From Chlorobi bacterium Chlorobi_1 (GTDB lineage: Bacteria; Bacteroidota; Chlorobiia; Chlorobiales; Chlorobiaceae): a DNA stretch of 37,431 bases. The notes beneath the pieces were generated by a model. The model saw nothing but the letters and a program-made list of their open reading frames with translations. It ran no database searches and had not been told where the DNA came from. This document shows, piece by piece, positions 15,139 to 22,958 of the stretch (its first letter is position 1; the number at the start of each line of letters is the position of its first letter). Location of the stretch: NCBI GenBank assembly GCA_900299075.1, contig OMIK01000044.1, positions 1-37,431 of the forward strand, written 5' to 3'. A program made the position numbers and the translations under genes.

Positions 15139-15758
15139 GCCGCGCCCCCTTCCAGGCCGGATCCGCCTGCGGCAAACAGCTTCACCCAGGAGACATAGCG
15201 CTCCATCCAGGCGCGCATGAACTGCCGGCTCGCTTCGCCGATGCCGCCATCCTCGGCAAAAAGCACCTCCTTGGCCTGGATGAACACCTCCGGCTGGCAG
15301 AGAACCGGAACATCCAGATAAGCGAGGATGTTGCGCAGATGCTGCTGGGCCATGGAGGTGCCCGGGGCTCCGGCCGACACCCCGACGATGGCCCCCGGCT
15401 TGCCGGCCCATGAGCTTTGCCCGTAGGGGCGGGAGGCGTGGTCCAGGGCATTCTTGAGCACTCCCGGAATGGAACGGTTGTACTCCGGCGTGACGAACAG
15501 CAGGGCATCGGCGCCCCCGATGTCGCGCTTCAGGCGGAGGACCGAGGCTGCCGGATTGGGATCGTCATCCTCGTTGTAGGGAGGCAGCCCCCCGATCGGA
15601 ACCTCGAAGAAGGTAAATCCTGGGGGAGCGAGCCTGTAGAGCGCTTCGGCAAATCTCCTGTTCAGGGACTCTTTCCTGAGGCTGCCGACGAGAACTGCGA
15701 TCCGGTAGATGTTCATGGTGATGTCTGGTAACGGTTCCCTTGAGATTGATGTGTTCAT
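15135..15758 (-). CDS. NADPH-dependent FMN reductase (chromate/quinone reductase-like)
   Basis: The flavodoxin-like domain shows IAVLVGSLRKESLNRRFAEAL, VTPEYNRSIPGVLKNALDHASRP and VSAGAPGTSMAQQHLR, characteristic of the YieF/ChrR FMN reductase family. The enzyme would reduce FMN, quinones or metal oxyanions with NAD(P)H in the cytoplasm. ATG 15758 lies only two bases after the upstream stop codon and gives 207 residues. A second ATG at 15716 (MNIYRIAVL) fits the family N-terminus better, so the true start may be there. It overlaps the pirin gene by ATGA. Confidence 0.92.
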   Translation of the reverse strand: MNTSISREPLPDITMNIYRIAVLVGSLRKESLNRRFAEALYRLAPPGFTFFEVPIGGLPPYNEDDDPNPAASVLRLKRDIGGADALLFVTPEYNRSIPGVLKNALDHASRPYGQSSWAGKPGAIVGVSAGAPGTSMAQQHLRNILAYLDVPVLCQPEVFIQAKEVLFAEDGGIGEASRQFMRAWMERYVSWVKLFAAGGSGLEGGAA

Positions 15759-15760
15759 GG

Positions 15761-16540
15761 TCAGCCGATCCTGACCGAGAGCATCGAGAGCGAACCGCCC
15801 TCGATCCCCTCGACCGGAAAGCTCACCGCGTCCCCCTCCCGCTGCAGGCCGAGGATGTAGAGCAGCGGCAGGAAGTGGTCCGGGGTCGGCGAGGAGAGGC
15901 GGGCATCCTCCCCGAGATCCAGGTAGTCGACGAGCCGTCGCCCCTGCCCGTCGGCAATAAGCCGCCTCGATGCTGCCTCGAAGCGGAGAGCCCAGTCGTA
16001 GGGCTCGGCCGAGGGGGATTGCCAGCGGTAGGCCCGGAGGTTGTGGACGATGTTGCCGCTTGCAAGCACGAGCACCCCCTCATCACGGAGCGGCGCGAGG
16101 CGCCGGCCCGTATCGAAGTGGTGCGCCGGTGCCTTCGTCGAATCTATGCTCAGCTGGACGACCGGAATATCGGCATCCGGGAAGAGGTGGCACAGCACCG
16201 CCCAGACGCCGTGGTCGAGGCCCCGATGGTCGTTCCGCACTACCTCCGCGGGCCGCAGGAGCTCCCTGACCCGTTCCGCCAGTGCGGGGCTGCCGGGAGC
16301 CGGGTAGCCCACTCTGGAGAGTTCAGGCGGGAAGCCGTGAAAATCGTGGAGGGTCTCCGGGGCGTCGCTCCCCGTTACCGAACTCTCCTGGATGTACCAG
16401 TGCGCGGAGACGGCAAGGATCGCCTCCGGTTTCGGGAGCCCGGAACCGAGGCGTCGCCACGATTCGGTGAATCGGTTCGTCCGGAGCGCATGCATCGGAT
16501 TGCCGTGCGCCATGAAAATTGCCGGCATCGGGTTTGACAT
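15761..16540 (-). CDS. DODA-type extradiol aromatic-ring-opening dioxygenase family protein (YgiD-like)
   Basis: Starting at MSNPMPAIFMAHGNPMHAL, the protein has 259 residues, the normal length. Likely metal-binding histidines lie in FMAHGNP, VSAHW and DHGVWAVLCHLFP, and the GNIVHNL segment is typical of the LigB/DODA superfamily. Members open catechol rings with O2. In bacteria the physiological substrate is generally unknown. It heads an operon with an FMN reductase and a pirin. The upstream gap to csmE is 193 bases and divergent. Oxygen-dependent chemistry would be odd in a strict anaerobe, so another reaction is possible. Confidence 0.9.
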   Translation of the reverse strand: MSNPMPAIFMAHGNPMHALRTNRFTESWRRLGSGLPKPEAILAVSAHWYIQESSVTGSDAPETLHDFHGFPPELSRVGYPAPGSPALAERVRELLRPAEVVRNDHRGLDHGVWAVLCHLFPDADIPVVQLSIDSTKAPAHHFDTGRRLAPLRDEGVLVLASGNIVHNLRAYRWQSPSAEPYDWALRFEAASRRLIADGQGRRLVDYLDLGEDARLSSPTPDHFLPLLYILGLQREGDAVSFPVEGIEGGSLSMLSVRIG

Positions 16541-16696
16541 TGCGGTCGGATCATGGTTTGCGAAAAGCACCTCGATCTGCATCTTCCAAAAAAGCAACGA
16601 CCGTTCCCGGGCGTTGGTTCCATGTGCCACGAAGGAAGGTTCAGGAAGAAGTGACGAATCTGTTTTGCTCAGAGGCGACTATTTGTTATCTTCACA

Positions 16697-16702
16697 TATA
16701 AA
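16697..16702 (+). promoter_or_regulatory. Candidate -10 box of csmE
   Basis: TATAAA lies about 32 bases before the csmE ATG, in the only AT-rich part of the gap. No convincing -35 box was found at the right distance, so this is a weak call. Confidence 0.3.
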
Positions 16703-16733
16703 GCGTCAATACAACCCAAAGCCAAACACCATC

Positions 16734-16976
16734 ATGGACATGTCCGGAGCATTCGTCAACGGCGCAGCAGCATACGGCAGGCTTCTCGAAGTCTTCATCG
16801 ACGGCCACTGGTGGGTTGTTGGGGATTATCTCGAGAATGTCGGCAAGTGCACCAAGCGCCTCGGCGCCAACGCCTATCCCCAGCTTTATGGCATGAGCGG
16901 CATCAGGGGCGGCTCTCCCGATGTTTCAGGCCGGGCGACCCCGACCAAGGATGTCGAGTCGCGATTCAAGGACTGA
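16734..16976 (+). CDS. csmE: Chlorosome envelope protein of the CsmA/CsmE family
   Basis: This 80-residue protein contains LEVFIDGHWWVVGDYLENVGK and KRLGANAYPQLYG. It ends PDVSGRATPTKDVESRFKD, matching the C-terminal extension that is removed from CsmA. The His at position 25 corresponds to the CsmA His proposed to bind BChl a in the chlorosome baseplate, and counting from the ATG at 16734 puts it at exactly the CsmA position, which supports this start. The Trp-Trp after the His and the RLGAN segment fit CsmE, the minor paralogue, better than CsmA. The gene has its own terminator and probably its own promoter. Confidence 0.93.
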   Translation: MDMSGAFVNGAAAYGRLLEVFIDGHWWVVGDYLENVGKCTKRLGANAYPQLYGMSGIRGGSPDVSGRATPTKDVESRFKD

Positions 16977-17021
16977 CCTGATTCGCCTCAAGGTCTCGAA
17001 CCTTCGAAAGACACAAACTGT

Positions 17022-17051
17022 AAAAACGGAGCCCGACAGCTCCGTTTTTTT
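17022..17051 (+). terminator. Intrinsic terminator of csmE, probably bidirectional
   Basis: AAAAACGGAGC (17022-17032) pairs perfectly with GCTCCGTTTTT (17039-17049), followed by further T. The minus-strand version also ends in a T run, so it could stop the converging CoA-transferase transcript. Confidence 0.9.
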
Positions 17052-17067
17052 ATTCCCTGTCAAGACT

Positions 17068-17107
17068 CCCGCCAGCCGGGGTCGCGTGAGGCGACCCTGC
17101 TGACGGG
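17068..17107. repeat. Long interrupted hairpin between csmE and CoA-transferase
   Basis: Three nested stems can form: CCCG/CGGG, CAGC/GCTG and GGGTCGC (17079-17085)/GCGACCC (17091-17097), with a five-base loop. No T run follows on either strand. It starts five bases after the CoA-transferase stop and may stabilise the 3' end or help the bidirectional terminator next to it. Confidence 0.5.
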
Positions 17108-17111
17108 TTGC

Positions 17112-18620
17112 TCACATGTTCCCCTCCCTAAGGTAGCGCTGATGCCAGCCCAGGGCCTCGTCGAGCAGATGCGGCGTATGGCGCCCGAGCGAGCCGGCCG
17201 AGGCACGCTCATGGTAATCGAGCAACGCCGGCCTGAAATCGGGGTGGGCGCACTTTTCTATGATCACCTTCGCCCTCTGGTTCGGGGAGAGACCGCGCAG
17301 GTCGGCAAGCCCCTGCTCGGTAACGATGACCTGGACATCATGCTCGGTATGGTCCACATGGGAGGCCATCGGCACAATACAGGAGATCTGCCCGTTCTTG
17401 GCCTGGGACGGGGTCATGAAGATCGAGATGTAGGCGTTGCGCGCGAAATCACCCGAGCCGCCGATGCCGTTCATGATGGAACTGCCCATCACGTGGGTGG
17501 AGTTGACATTTCCGTAGATGTCGGCTTCGATCATGCCGTTCATGGCGATGACGCCGAGACGCCGGATCACCTCCGGATGGTTGCTGATCTCCTGGGTCCG
17601 AAGGATGATCCGCTTCCGGTAGATGTCGATATTGTCGTTGAACTCCGCAAGCCCCGCATCGCTGAGGGAAAAGGCCGTCGCGGAAGCCATGGCGAGCTTG
17701 CCCGACCGGATCATGTCGAGCATACCGTCCTGAAGCACTTCGGTATAGGCGGTCAGGTTGTCGAACGGGCCGGTGTTCAGCCCCGCCATGACCGCATTGG
17801 CGATATTGCCCACGCCCGACTGCAGCGGCAGGAGGTTTTTCGGGAGGCGCCCTTTCCTGACCTCGTGTTCGAAGAACTCGAGGATATGGCCGGCGATGAG
17901 CTGCGAGTTGGCGTCCGGCGGCGAGAACGGAGAGTTCCGGTCCGGAGCGCTGGTCTCGACGATGGCGATGATCTTGTCCGGATCGCAGCGGAGGTACTGC
18001 TCCCCGATCCGGTCGTCGGGCTTGACCAGCGGGATGGGCATCCGGTTCGGAGGCAGGCTGGTGCCATAATAGATGTCGTGCATCCCCTCGAGCTTGTCGC
18101 TCTGCATCGAGTTCACCTCGAGGATCACCTTGTCCGCCAGGTCGAGCCAGGTCTTGTTGTTGCCGATGGAGGAGGAGGGCACGAGCCGGCCATCCTCCAG
18201 GATGCCGGAAACCTCCACCAGGGCGACGTCGAGCTTGCCCAGGAAGCCGAACCAGACGAACTGGGCGACATGCGACAGATGGATGTCGATGTACTCCATC
18301 TGCCCGGCATTGATGCGCTTGCGGCAGACGGGATCGGACTGGTAGGGCAGGCGCATCTCCACGCCATCAGCCTCGGCAAGCGCACCGTCGAGCTCCGGGG
18401 CCGTGGAGGCGCCGGTCCAGACGCCGATCCTGAAATGCTCCCCTGCCGCATGGGCCGCGGCGATACGCCTGGCAAGGGCTTGCGGCACCGATTTCGGATA
18501 TCCTGATCCGGTGAATCCGCTCATACCCACGTTGACACCATCATGAATGAGGGCTGCCGCCGCATCGGCGGACATGACCCTGCCCTGCAGGGAGTTGCAG
18601 AGGATACGGGACTGCTTCAT
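17112..18620 (-). CDS. Succinate/acetate CoA-transferase (acetyl-CoA hydrolase/transferase family)
   Basis: The 502 residues match the AarC/Cat1 class I CoA-transferases. The active-site Glu lies in NLTAYTEVLQDGM at residue 294, the same number as recalled for the AarC catalytic Glu. GNVNSTHVMGSS and NGIGGSGDFARNAY form the conserved C-terminal region. The enzyme would exchange CoA between acetyl-CoA or succinyl-CoA and free acids in the cytoplasm, allowing acetate assimilation alongside the reductive TCA cycle. It is a single-gene unit converging on csmE. A TAATAT box at 18719-18724 (minus) could belong to its promoter. Confidence 0.93.
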   Translation of the reverse strand: MKQSRILCNSLQGRVMSADAAAALIHDGVNVGMSGFTGSGYPKSVPQALARRIAAAHAAGEHFRIGVWTGASTAPELDGALAEADGVEMRLPYQSDPVCRKRINAGQMEYIDIHLSHVAQFVWFGFLGKLDVALVEVSGILEDGRLVPSSSIGNNKTWLDLADKVILEVNSMQSDKLEGMHDIYYGTSLPPNRMPIPLVKPDDRIGEQYLRCDPDKIIAIVETSAPDRNSPFSPPDANSQLIAGHILEFFEHEVRKGRLPKNLLPLQSGVGNIANAVMAGLNTGPFDNLTAYTEVLQDGMLDMIRSGKLAMASATAFSLSDAGLAEFNDNIDIYRKRIILRTQEISNHPEVIRRLGVIAMNGMIEADIYGNVNSTHVMGSSIMNGIGGSGDFARNAYISIFMTPSQAKNGQISCIVPMASHVDHTEHDVQVIVTEQGLADLRGLSPNQRAKVIIEKCAHPDFRPALLDYHERASAGSLGRHTPHLLDEALGWHQRYLREGNM

Positions 18621-18944
18621 AAGCTGATCGACTCCGTTTCAGTATTGATGAATGAGGATGCGGCTGAGCTCCATCTCCGGAGCAGATCCGACATCACCGG
18701 CCGAGGCATGAACTTACGATATTATCTCTTGAATGAAAAAAGAGTTACCTGTGGCAGGAATCCGCTTACGGAAAGAATTCCAAAAGCGGATTTTTTTTGA
18801 AAGAAACGGAGCGACCGGACGTACTAATAGCCGTAACAAGGAATGGAGATGTGCATCCGTACCGGAGGATGAGGGTCGGAATATCCCCCGGGCCGCCTTT
18901 GACGTCGTGTTCTCCTCAAGTAACACCAATAACTGCCAACAGTC
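18621..18944. other. 324-base intergenic region with no gene
   Basis: This region separates the CoA-transferase (minus) from the glycan synthase (plus). It holds a plus-strand intrinsic terminator (18759-18798), an AT-rich GATATTATC element (18718-18726) that could serve as a -10 box on either strand, and otherwise no recognisable gene. Short frames crossing it run through the terminator hairpin and look random. The 147 bases between the terminator and the synthase ATG hold no clear RBS or promoter. Confidence 0.6.
18759..18798 (+). terminator. Intrinsic terminator in the leader of the glycan synthase gene
   Basis: AATCCGCTT (18759-18767) pairs with AAGCGGATT (18784-18792), and the 3' arm runs into a tract of eight T (18791-18798). 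No plus-strand gene precedes it for 1.7 kb. It would therefore end a leader or small RNA transcript, or act as an attenuator. An overlapping alternative pairing, GGAAT (18757-18761) with ATTCC (18777-18781), would disrupt it. Confidence 0.7.
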
Positions 18945-21044
18945 ATGTCGTGCCCTCAACCTGATGCCGTGTCCTTCAAGAAAAACCGCTTCGAAATCAA
19001 GCTGACGACCGGATTCCTCCTGTTCACGGTCATCGCCTATGCCGGCGTCATCTACGAGCAGTTCCGGTCACTGTCGATCCTGTTCGAGATGCGCTCATGG
19101 TCGCTGTTCGTGACCCATCTCCTCTTCCTCGTGATGATCTCGTTCCTGGTGTACGGCGGCGTGCTGTACCACCTGACGAGGATCGGCTACTTCAAGCGCT
19201 TCTCGAAGAACCGGGACAATTCGGAGAAGGAGCGCGCGCTGACCGTCAAGGAGGATGCATCGCGCCTGACCATCCTGGTCCCCTCGTACAAGGAGGAGCA
19301 GAAGGTGATCATGCAGACCCTCCTCTCCGCAGCCTTCCAGCTCTACCCGCGCCGCAGGGTGGTGCTGCTCATCGACGACCCGCAGGTACCGCCCTCGGCA
19401 GGTGCGGCCTACCGCCAGCTGACCGAAGCCCGCGAGCTTCCCAAAACGCTGACGCGCTACTTCGACACCCACAAGCAGCGCTTTTCGGAACTCGAAAGCG
19501 CCTTCCTCGACCGCAGCAGCGACGGGCGGCTCGACATCTCCGCCGAGAAGTCCCGCCTGAACCTGATCTGGGCCGAGATGGAGAGCTACTTCTCGACCAA
19601 GATCGACACCTACGAGGTGGAGAACCATGTCGACGAGCTCTTCGTGAGCCTCATTTACCAAAAGCTGAAGTCGATCTTCACCGACAAGCTGAAGCTTGGG
19701 ATCGAGCCGAGCCGCGAGGCGCTCGCCAGGGAGTACCGATTCCTGGTCGTCCTGTTCGACGTGCAGCTCGACTCCTTCGAGCGCAAGCGCTACGTCAACC
19801 TGTCGCACGCATCGAACAAGGCGATGAACCTGAACAGCTATATCGGCCTCACCAACGGCTTCTACCGCGAAGAGCAGCGCTCCGAAGGGCTCATGCTGGT
19901 CAAGTGCGAGGAGCACGAGGCACAGCTGGTGGTGCCGGGCACGGACTTCTTCATCACGCTCGACGCCGACAGCCTGCTGGTCCCCGAGTATTCGACCAGG
20001 CTCATCAGCATCATGGAGAGCCCGGAAAACAGCAGCATCGGGATCGCCCAGACCCCGTACAGCGCCATTCCGGGAGCGGACAACCACATCGAGAGGATCG
20101 CCGGCGCCACCACCGACATCCAGTACCTGATCCACCAGGGCTTCACCTTCTTCAACGCCACCTACTGGGTGGGAGCCAACGCCCTCATCCGCGTGGCTGC
20201 GCTCCAGGACATCAGGATCGAGGCGAAGGAGCGGGGATACGACATCGTGAAGTTCATCCAGGACAAGACCGTCATCGAGGACACCGAGTCCAGCATCGAC
20301 CTGGCGCACAACAAGTGGCGCCTCTACAACCATCCGGAGCGCCTTGCCTACAGCGCCACGCCGCCCGATTTCGGCTCGCTGGTCATCCAGCGCCGCCGCT
20401 GGGCCAACGGCGGGCTGCTGATCATGCCGAAGCTGATCAAGTACCTCTTCCGCGAGTTCTCCTTCAAGAGCTTCCTCGAAGGCTTCTTCCGGTTCCACTA
20501 CCTGGTCTCGATCGCCGCGGTGAACATCGGCCTGCTGCTCCTGATGGTCCTGCCATTCGGCAAGGAGTTCAACAGCTTCTGGCTGCCGCTGACCTCCCTT
20601 ACCTACTATATCCTCTACGCCCGCGACCTCAACCAGAACGGCTACAGGATCTCCGACGTCTTCAGGGTCTATGCGCTGAACCTCCTGCTGATCCCGGTCA
20701 ACCTCGGCGGCGTCTTCAAGTCGATCGAGCAGGCGCTGACCGGCAAGCACATCCCCTTCAGCCGCACGCCCAAGATCCAGGGGCGCACCGCAGCGAGCCC
20801 GCTCTACATCATCGCCTCCTACCTGCTCTTCCTGCAGTTCTTCGGCGGCGGCCTGTACAGCATCTACCAGGGGTTCGTCTATCCGGGCTGCTTCTCGCTG
20901 CTCACCGCCGCATTCCTCTTCTATGCGATCGTCCGCTATATCGGCCTCAAGGAGAGCATGGAGGACCTGAAGCACACCCTCGCGGAGAAGATGCCCGGCC
21001 TGAAGCTGGCATTCTCCTCCCCCCAGCTCACCAAGCATGCCTGA
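18945..21044 (+). CDS. Membrane family 2 glycosyltransferase, polysaccharide synthase-like, with large insertion
   Basis: The 699 residues open with two membrane helices (about 20-40 and 52-76). The GT-A catalytic motifs are LIDD (142-145), HASNKAMNLN (288-297), LDADS (339-343), IEDTES (444-449) and QRRRW (482-486). Several C-terminal helices follow (about 510-690). QxxRW and the flanking helices are typical of processive synthases such as cellulose, hyaluronan or PgaC-type PNAG synthases. Residues about 150-285, between the first Asp and the KAxNLN motif, form a charged, helix-rich insertion absent from usual synthases. The next gene, a deacetylase, overlaps by eight bases. The product is probably an exported glycan whose sugar is unknown. 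Confidence 0.9.
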   Translation: MSCPQPDAVSFKKNRFEIKLTTGFLLFTVIAYAGVIYEQFRSLSILFEMRSWSLFVTHLLFLVMISFLVYGGVLYHLTRIGYFKRFSKNRDNSEKERALTVKEDASRLTILVPSYKEEQKVIMQTLLSAAFQLYPRRRVVLLIDDPQVPPSAGAAYRQLTEARELPKTLTRYFDTHKQRFSELESAFLDRSSDGRLDISAEKSRLNLIWAEMESYFSTKIDTYEVENHVDELFVSLIYQKLKSIFTDKLKLGIEPSREALAREYRFLVVLFDVQLDSFERKRYVNLSHASNKAMNLNSYIGLTNGFYREEQRSEGLMLVKCEEHEAQLVVPGTDFFITLDADSLLVPEYSTRLISIMESPENSSIGIAQTPYSAIPGADNHIERIAGATTDIQYLIHQGFTFFNATYWVGANALIRVAALQDIRIEAKERGYDIVKFIQDKTVIEDTESSIDLAHNKWRLYNHPERLAYSATPPDFGSLVIQRRRWANGGLLIMPKLIKYLFREFSFKSFLEGFFRFHYLVSIAAVNIGLLLLMVLPFGKEFNSFWLPLTSLTYYILYARDLNQNGYRISDVFRVYALNLLLIPVNLGGVFKSIEQALTGKHIPFSRTPKIQGRTAASPLYIIASYLLFLQFFGGGLYSIYQGFVYPGCFSLLTAAFLFYAIVRYIGLKESMEDLKHTLAEKMPGLKLAFSSPQLTKHA

Positions 21045-22824
21045 GCACCGGCGGAAGAGTGGCGGAGTTGCAGCACGATACGGCCGCGGCCTTGCGGCAG
21101 GGCTTGCCATGCTCCTGTCGCTCTGCCGCGCCACGACGTCAGGCGCCTCTCCGGTCATCCTCTCCCTCGACGTCGAAGAGTCCTGGGACGACCAGGCCCT
21201 CCGAAAAGTCGACCTGAAGGTTCCGGCGACCTACTTTTTCACCGGCGAATTCGCCAGGGAGCATCCCGAGGTGGTCGCCGACCTCGCCCGGCGGGGCAAC
21301 ACGGTCGGCTCCCACTCCTACAGCCACCCGCACTTCAACAGCCTCGGCGAAGAGGCCCTCCGCAATGAGGTGAACGCATCGAAAAGCCTGCTCGAGTCGA
21401 TCGCCGGCAAGCCGGTCACCTGGTTCAGGGCCCCGTTCCTCGAATACGACCAGCGCCTGATGCGTGCGCTCAGGGAGGCGGGCTACCAGGGCGACAGCTC
21501 CGACAAGGACTCATGGGCCCACCAGGATACGATCTACGAACTGCCGATCTCGAACTTCGAGGATTCGAGCCTCATCGCCTCCGATTACGACATGATCGAG
21601 GAGGGGCGCTTCAACGGCAGCCAGTTCAAGGAGGCGCTGCTGAAGATGTACCGTGAGAAGGAGAAGAGCGGCGAACCGCTCGTGGTGCTGCTCCATCCGA
21701 GCTTCTGCTCGAAAGAGGCCGGAGCGCTCGGCGAATTCATCGACGAGGTGAAGCGGTCGGGCGGGCGGTTCTGCACGGTCGAGGAGTACCTTGCCGAGTT
21801 CAGGCAGCATCGCCCATCGAAGCGGGCGGTCTGGATCGACGCGTCAGCCAATGCCGGATCACCGGAAAAGCTTGCCGGCGAAATACGGGCCCTCGGGGCC
21901 ACGGACGTCTTCCTGAAGGCCACCGACCGCGACGGCACGCTCTATTTCAACCCGAACGGCAGCAGCGACAGGTTCGGCAAGCTGGTGGCCGCCTTCAAGT
22001 CCAGGGGGCTCAAGGTGCACGGCTGGATCTCCGCCCTCGCCGACCGCAAAGCGGCCGCCCGGCACCCCGAATGGGCCATGATCGACAAGTACGGCAGGCG
22101 CTCGGAGGGTTGGCTCTCGCCCGCCAGCCCCCAGGCCATGGCACACCTCGAGAAAACCGTGCGCACCCTCTCGGCAAACTACCGGATCGACGGCATCTGC
22201 ATGGAGAACCTCTCCTACCCGGATGCCGAGTTCGACTACACACCGGCCATCGCGGAGGCCTACGCGAAACAGCGGCACCTCGGCCACGTGCCGAAGCTCG
22301 AAGAGCTGATGAACGACGAGTACACCTCCTGGTGCCAGTGGCGCTCGACGGTGATCGCCAACCTTGCAGGAAAACTCGCCAGGGCTGCCAGGCATCCGGG
22401 GAGAGGACGCATCGAAACCTCGATCATCCTTCCCGGCGACTCAGCCATCAACTTCAGGACACCGGAAACCACAGGCCAGAACGTCGGCCTGCTTGTACGG
22501 CATATCGATATGGTGGTGGCGGACATCCCCCTCGCCGGGCAGCAGGGCGGGATCGGCAGCCTGCCGCTCCAGGCGCTCGCGCTGCATAACCGTGCCGGCG
22601 AGAAGCCGGTCCTGTACCGCCTGAACGAAACGGCCGGACAGGGGCCGGTGACGGACGAGCTCCGCTCCGGGGCTGCGGGCAAGCTTTCGACCGGCAGCGA
22701 CGGCATCAGCCTCCTGCAGGCCGGCGCTTCGATGAGCACCGAAAAGGTCCGCCAGGTGTTTGCGGGATCATCGAATGCCCGTTCGAACGAGCTGGCCGGG
22801 CGATCGGCAAAGAGACACCGCTGA
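21037..22824 (+). CDS. CE4 polysaccharide deacetylase fused to glycoside-hydrolase-like barrel
   Basis: The 595 residues have a basic N-terminus and hydrophobic segment (about 14-37) that looks like a signal peptide. The CE4 domain shows SLDVEES with Asp45, metal ligands H93 and H97 in SHSYSHPH, FRAPF (130-134) and LLH220. Motif 1 is DVE rather than DD, as in one deacetylase subgroup. Residues about 262-560 resemble the PgaB/GHL-type TIM barrel (KRAVWIDASANAGSPEKLAG, GLKVHGWISAL), but the expected Asp of the DGIxxDY strand reads DGICMEN. Together with the upstream synthase this parallels pgaB-pgaC of PNAG systems. The extreme C-terminus is low-complexity and basic. Confidence 0.88.
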   Translation: MPEHRRKSGGVAARYGRGLAAGLAMLLSLCRATTSGASPVILSLDVEESWDDQALRKVDLKVPATYFFTGEFAREHPEVVADLARRGNTVGSHSYSHPHFNSLGEEALRNEVNASKSLLESIAGKPVTWFRAPFLEYDQRLMRALREAGYQGDSSDKDSWAHQDTIYELPISNFEDSSLIASDYDMIEEGRFNGSQFKEALLKMYREKEKSGEPLVVLLHPSFCSKEAGALGEFIDEVKRSGGRFCTVEEYLAEFRQHRPSKRAVWIDASANAGSPEKLAGEIRALGATDVFLKATDRDGTLYFNPNGSSDRFGKLVAAFKSRGLKVHGWISALADRKAAARHPEWAMIDKYGRRSEGWLSPASPQAMAHLEKTVRTLSANYRIDGICMENLSYPDAEFDYTPAIAEAYAKQRHLGHVPKLEELMNDEYTSWCQWRSTVIANLAGKLARAARHPGRGRIETSIILPGDSAINFRTPETTGQNVGLLVRHIDMVVADIPLAGQQGGIGSLPLQALALHNRAGEKPVLYRLNETAGQGPVTDELRSGAAGKLSTGSDGISLLQAGASMSTEKVRQVFAGSSNARSNELAGRSAKRHR

Positions 22825-22958
22825 CAGGCCACCGTGCGGCGGGAGCCTCGGGACTGATTCCGAACCGCCACAGCAATGCGCCAACGAATCTTCCACCAGC
22901 AGAACGCACAAGGGACCGCCGCCCGTCAAGGGCGCCGCAGGAGGCTCGACTCCGGCAA

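Noticed and set aside
17142-18506. Open frame of 454 codons on the plus strand opposite the CoA-transferase
   Set aside because: Shadow frame rich in Asp, His, Val and Gly with no motifs. The minus-strand gene is complete with its catalytic Glu.
18820-18850. Stretch resembling rRNA 3'-end sequence (GTACTAATAG, GTAACAAGG)
   Set aside because: Only short chance matches; no rRNA structure or longer similarity around it.
19095-21158. Open frame of 687 codons on the minus strand opposite the glycan synthase
   Set aside because: Acidic, Glu/Val/Asp-rich composition with no recognisable motif, and complete overlap with the synthase, whose catalytic motifs are intact.
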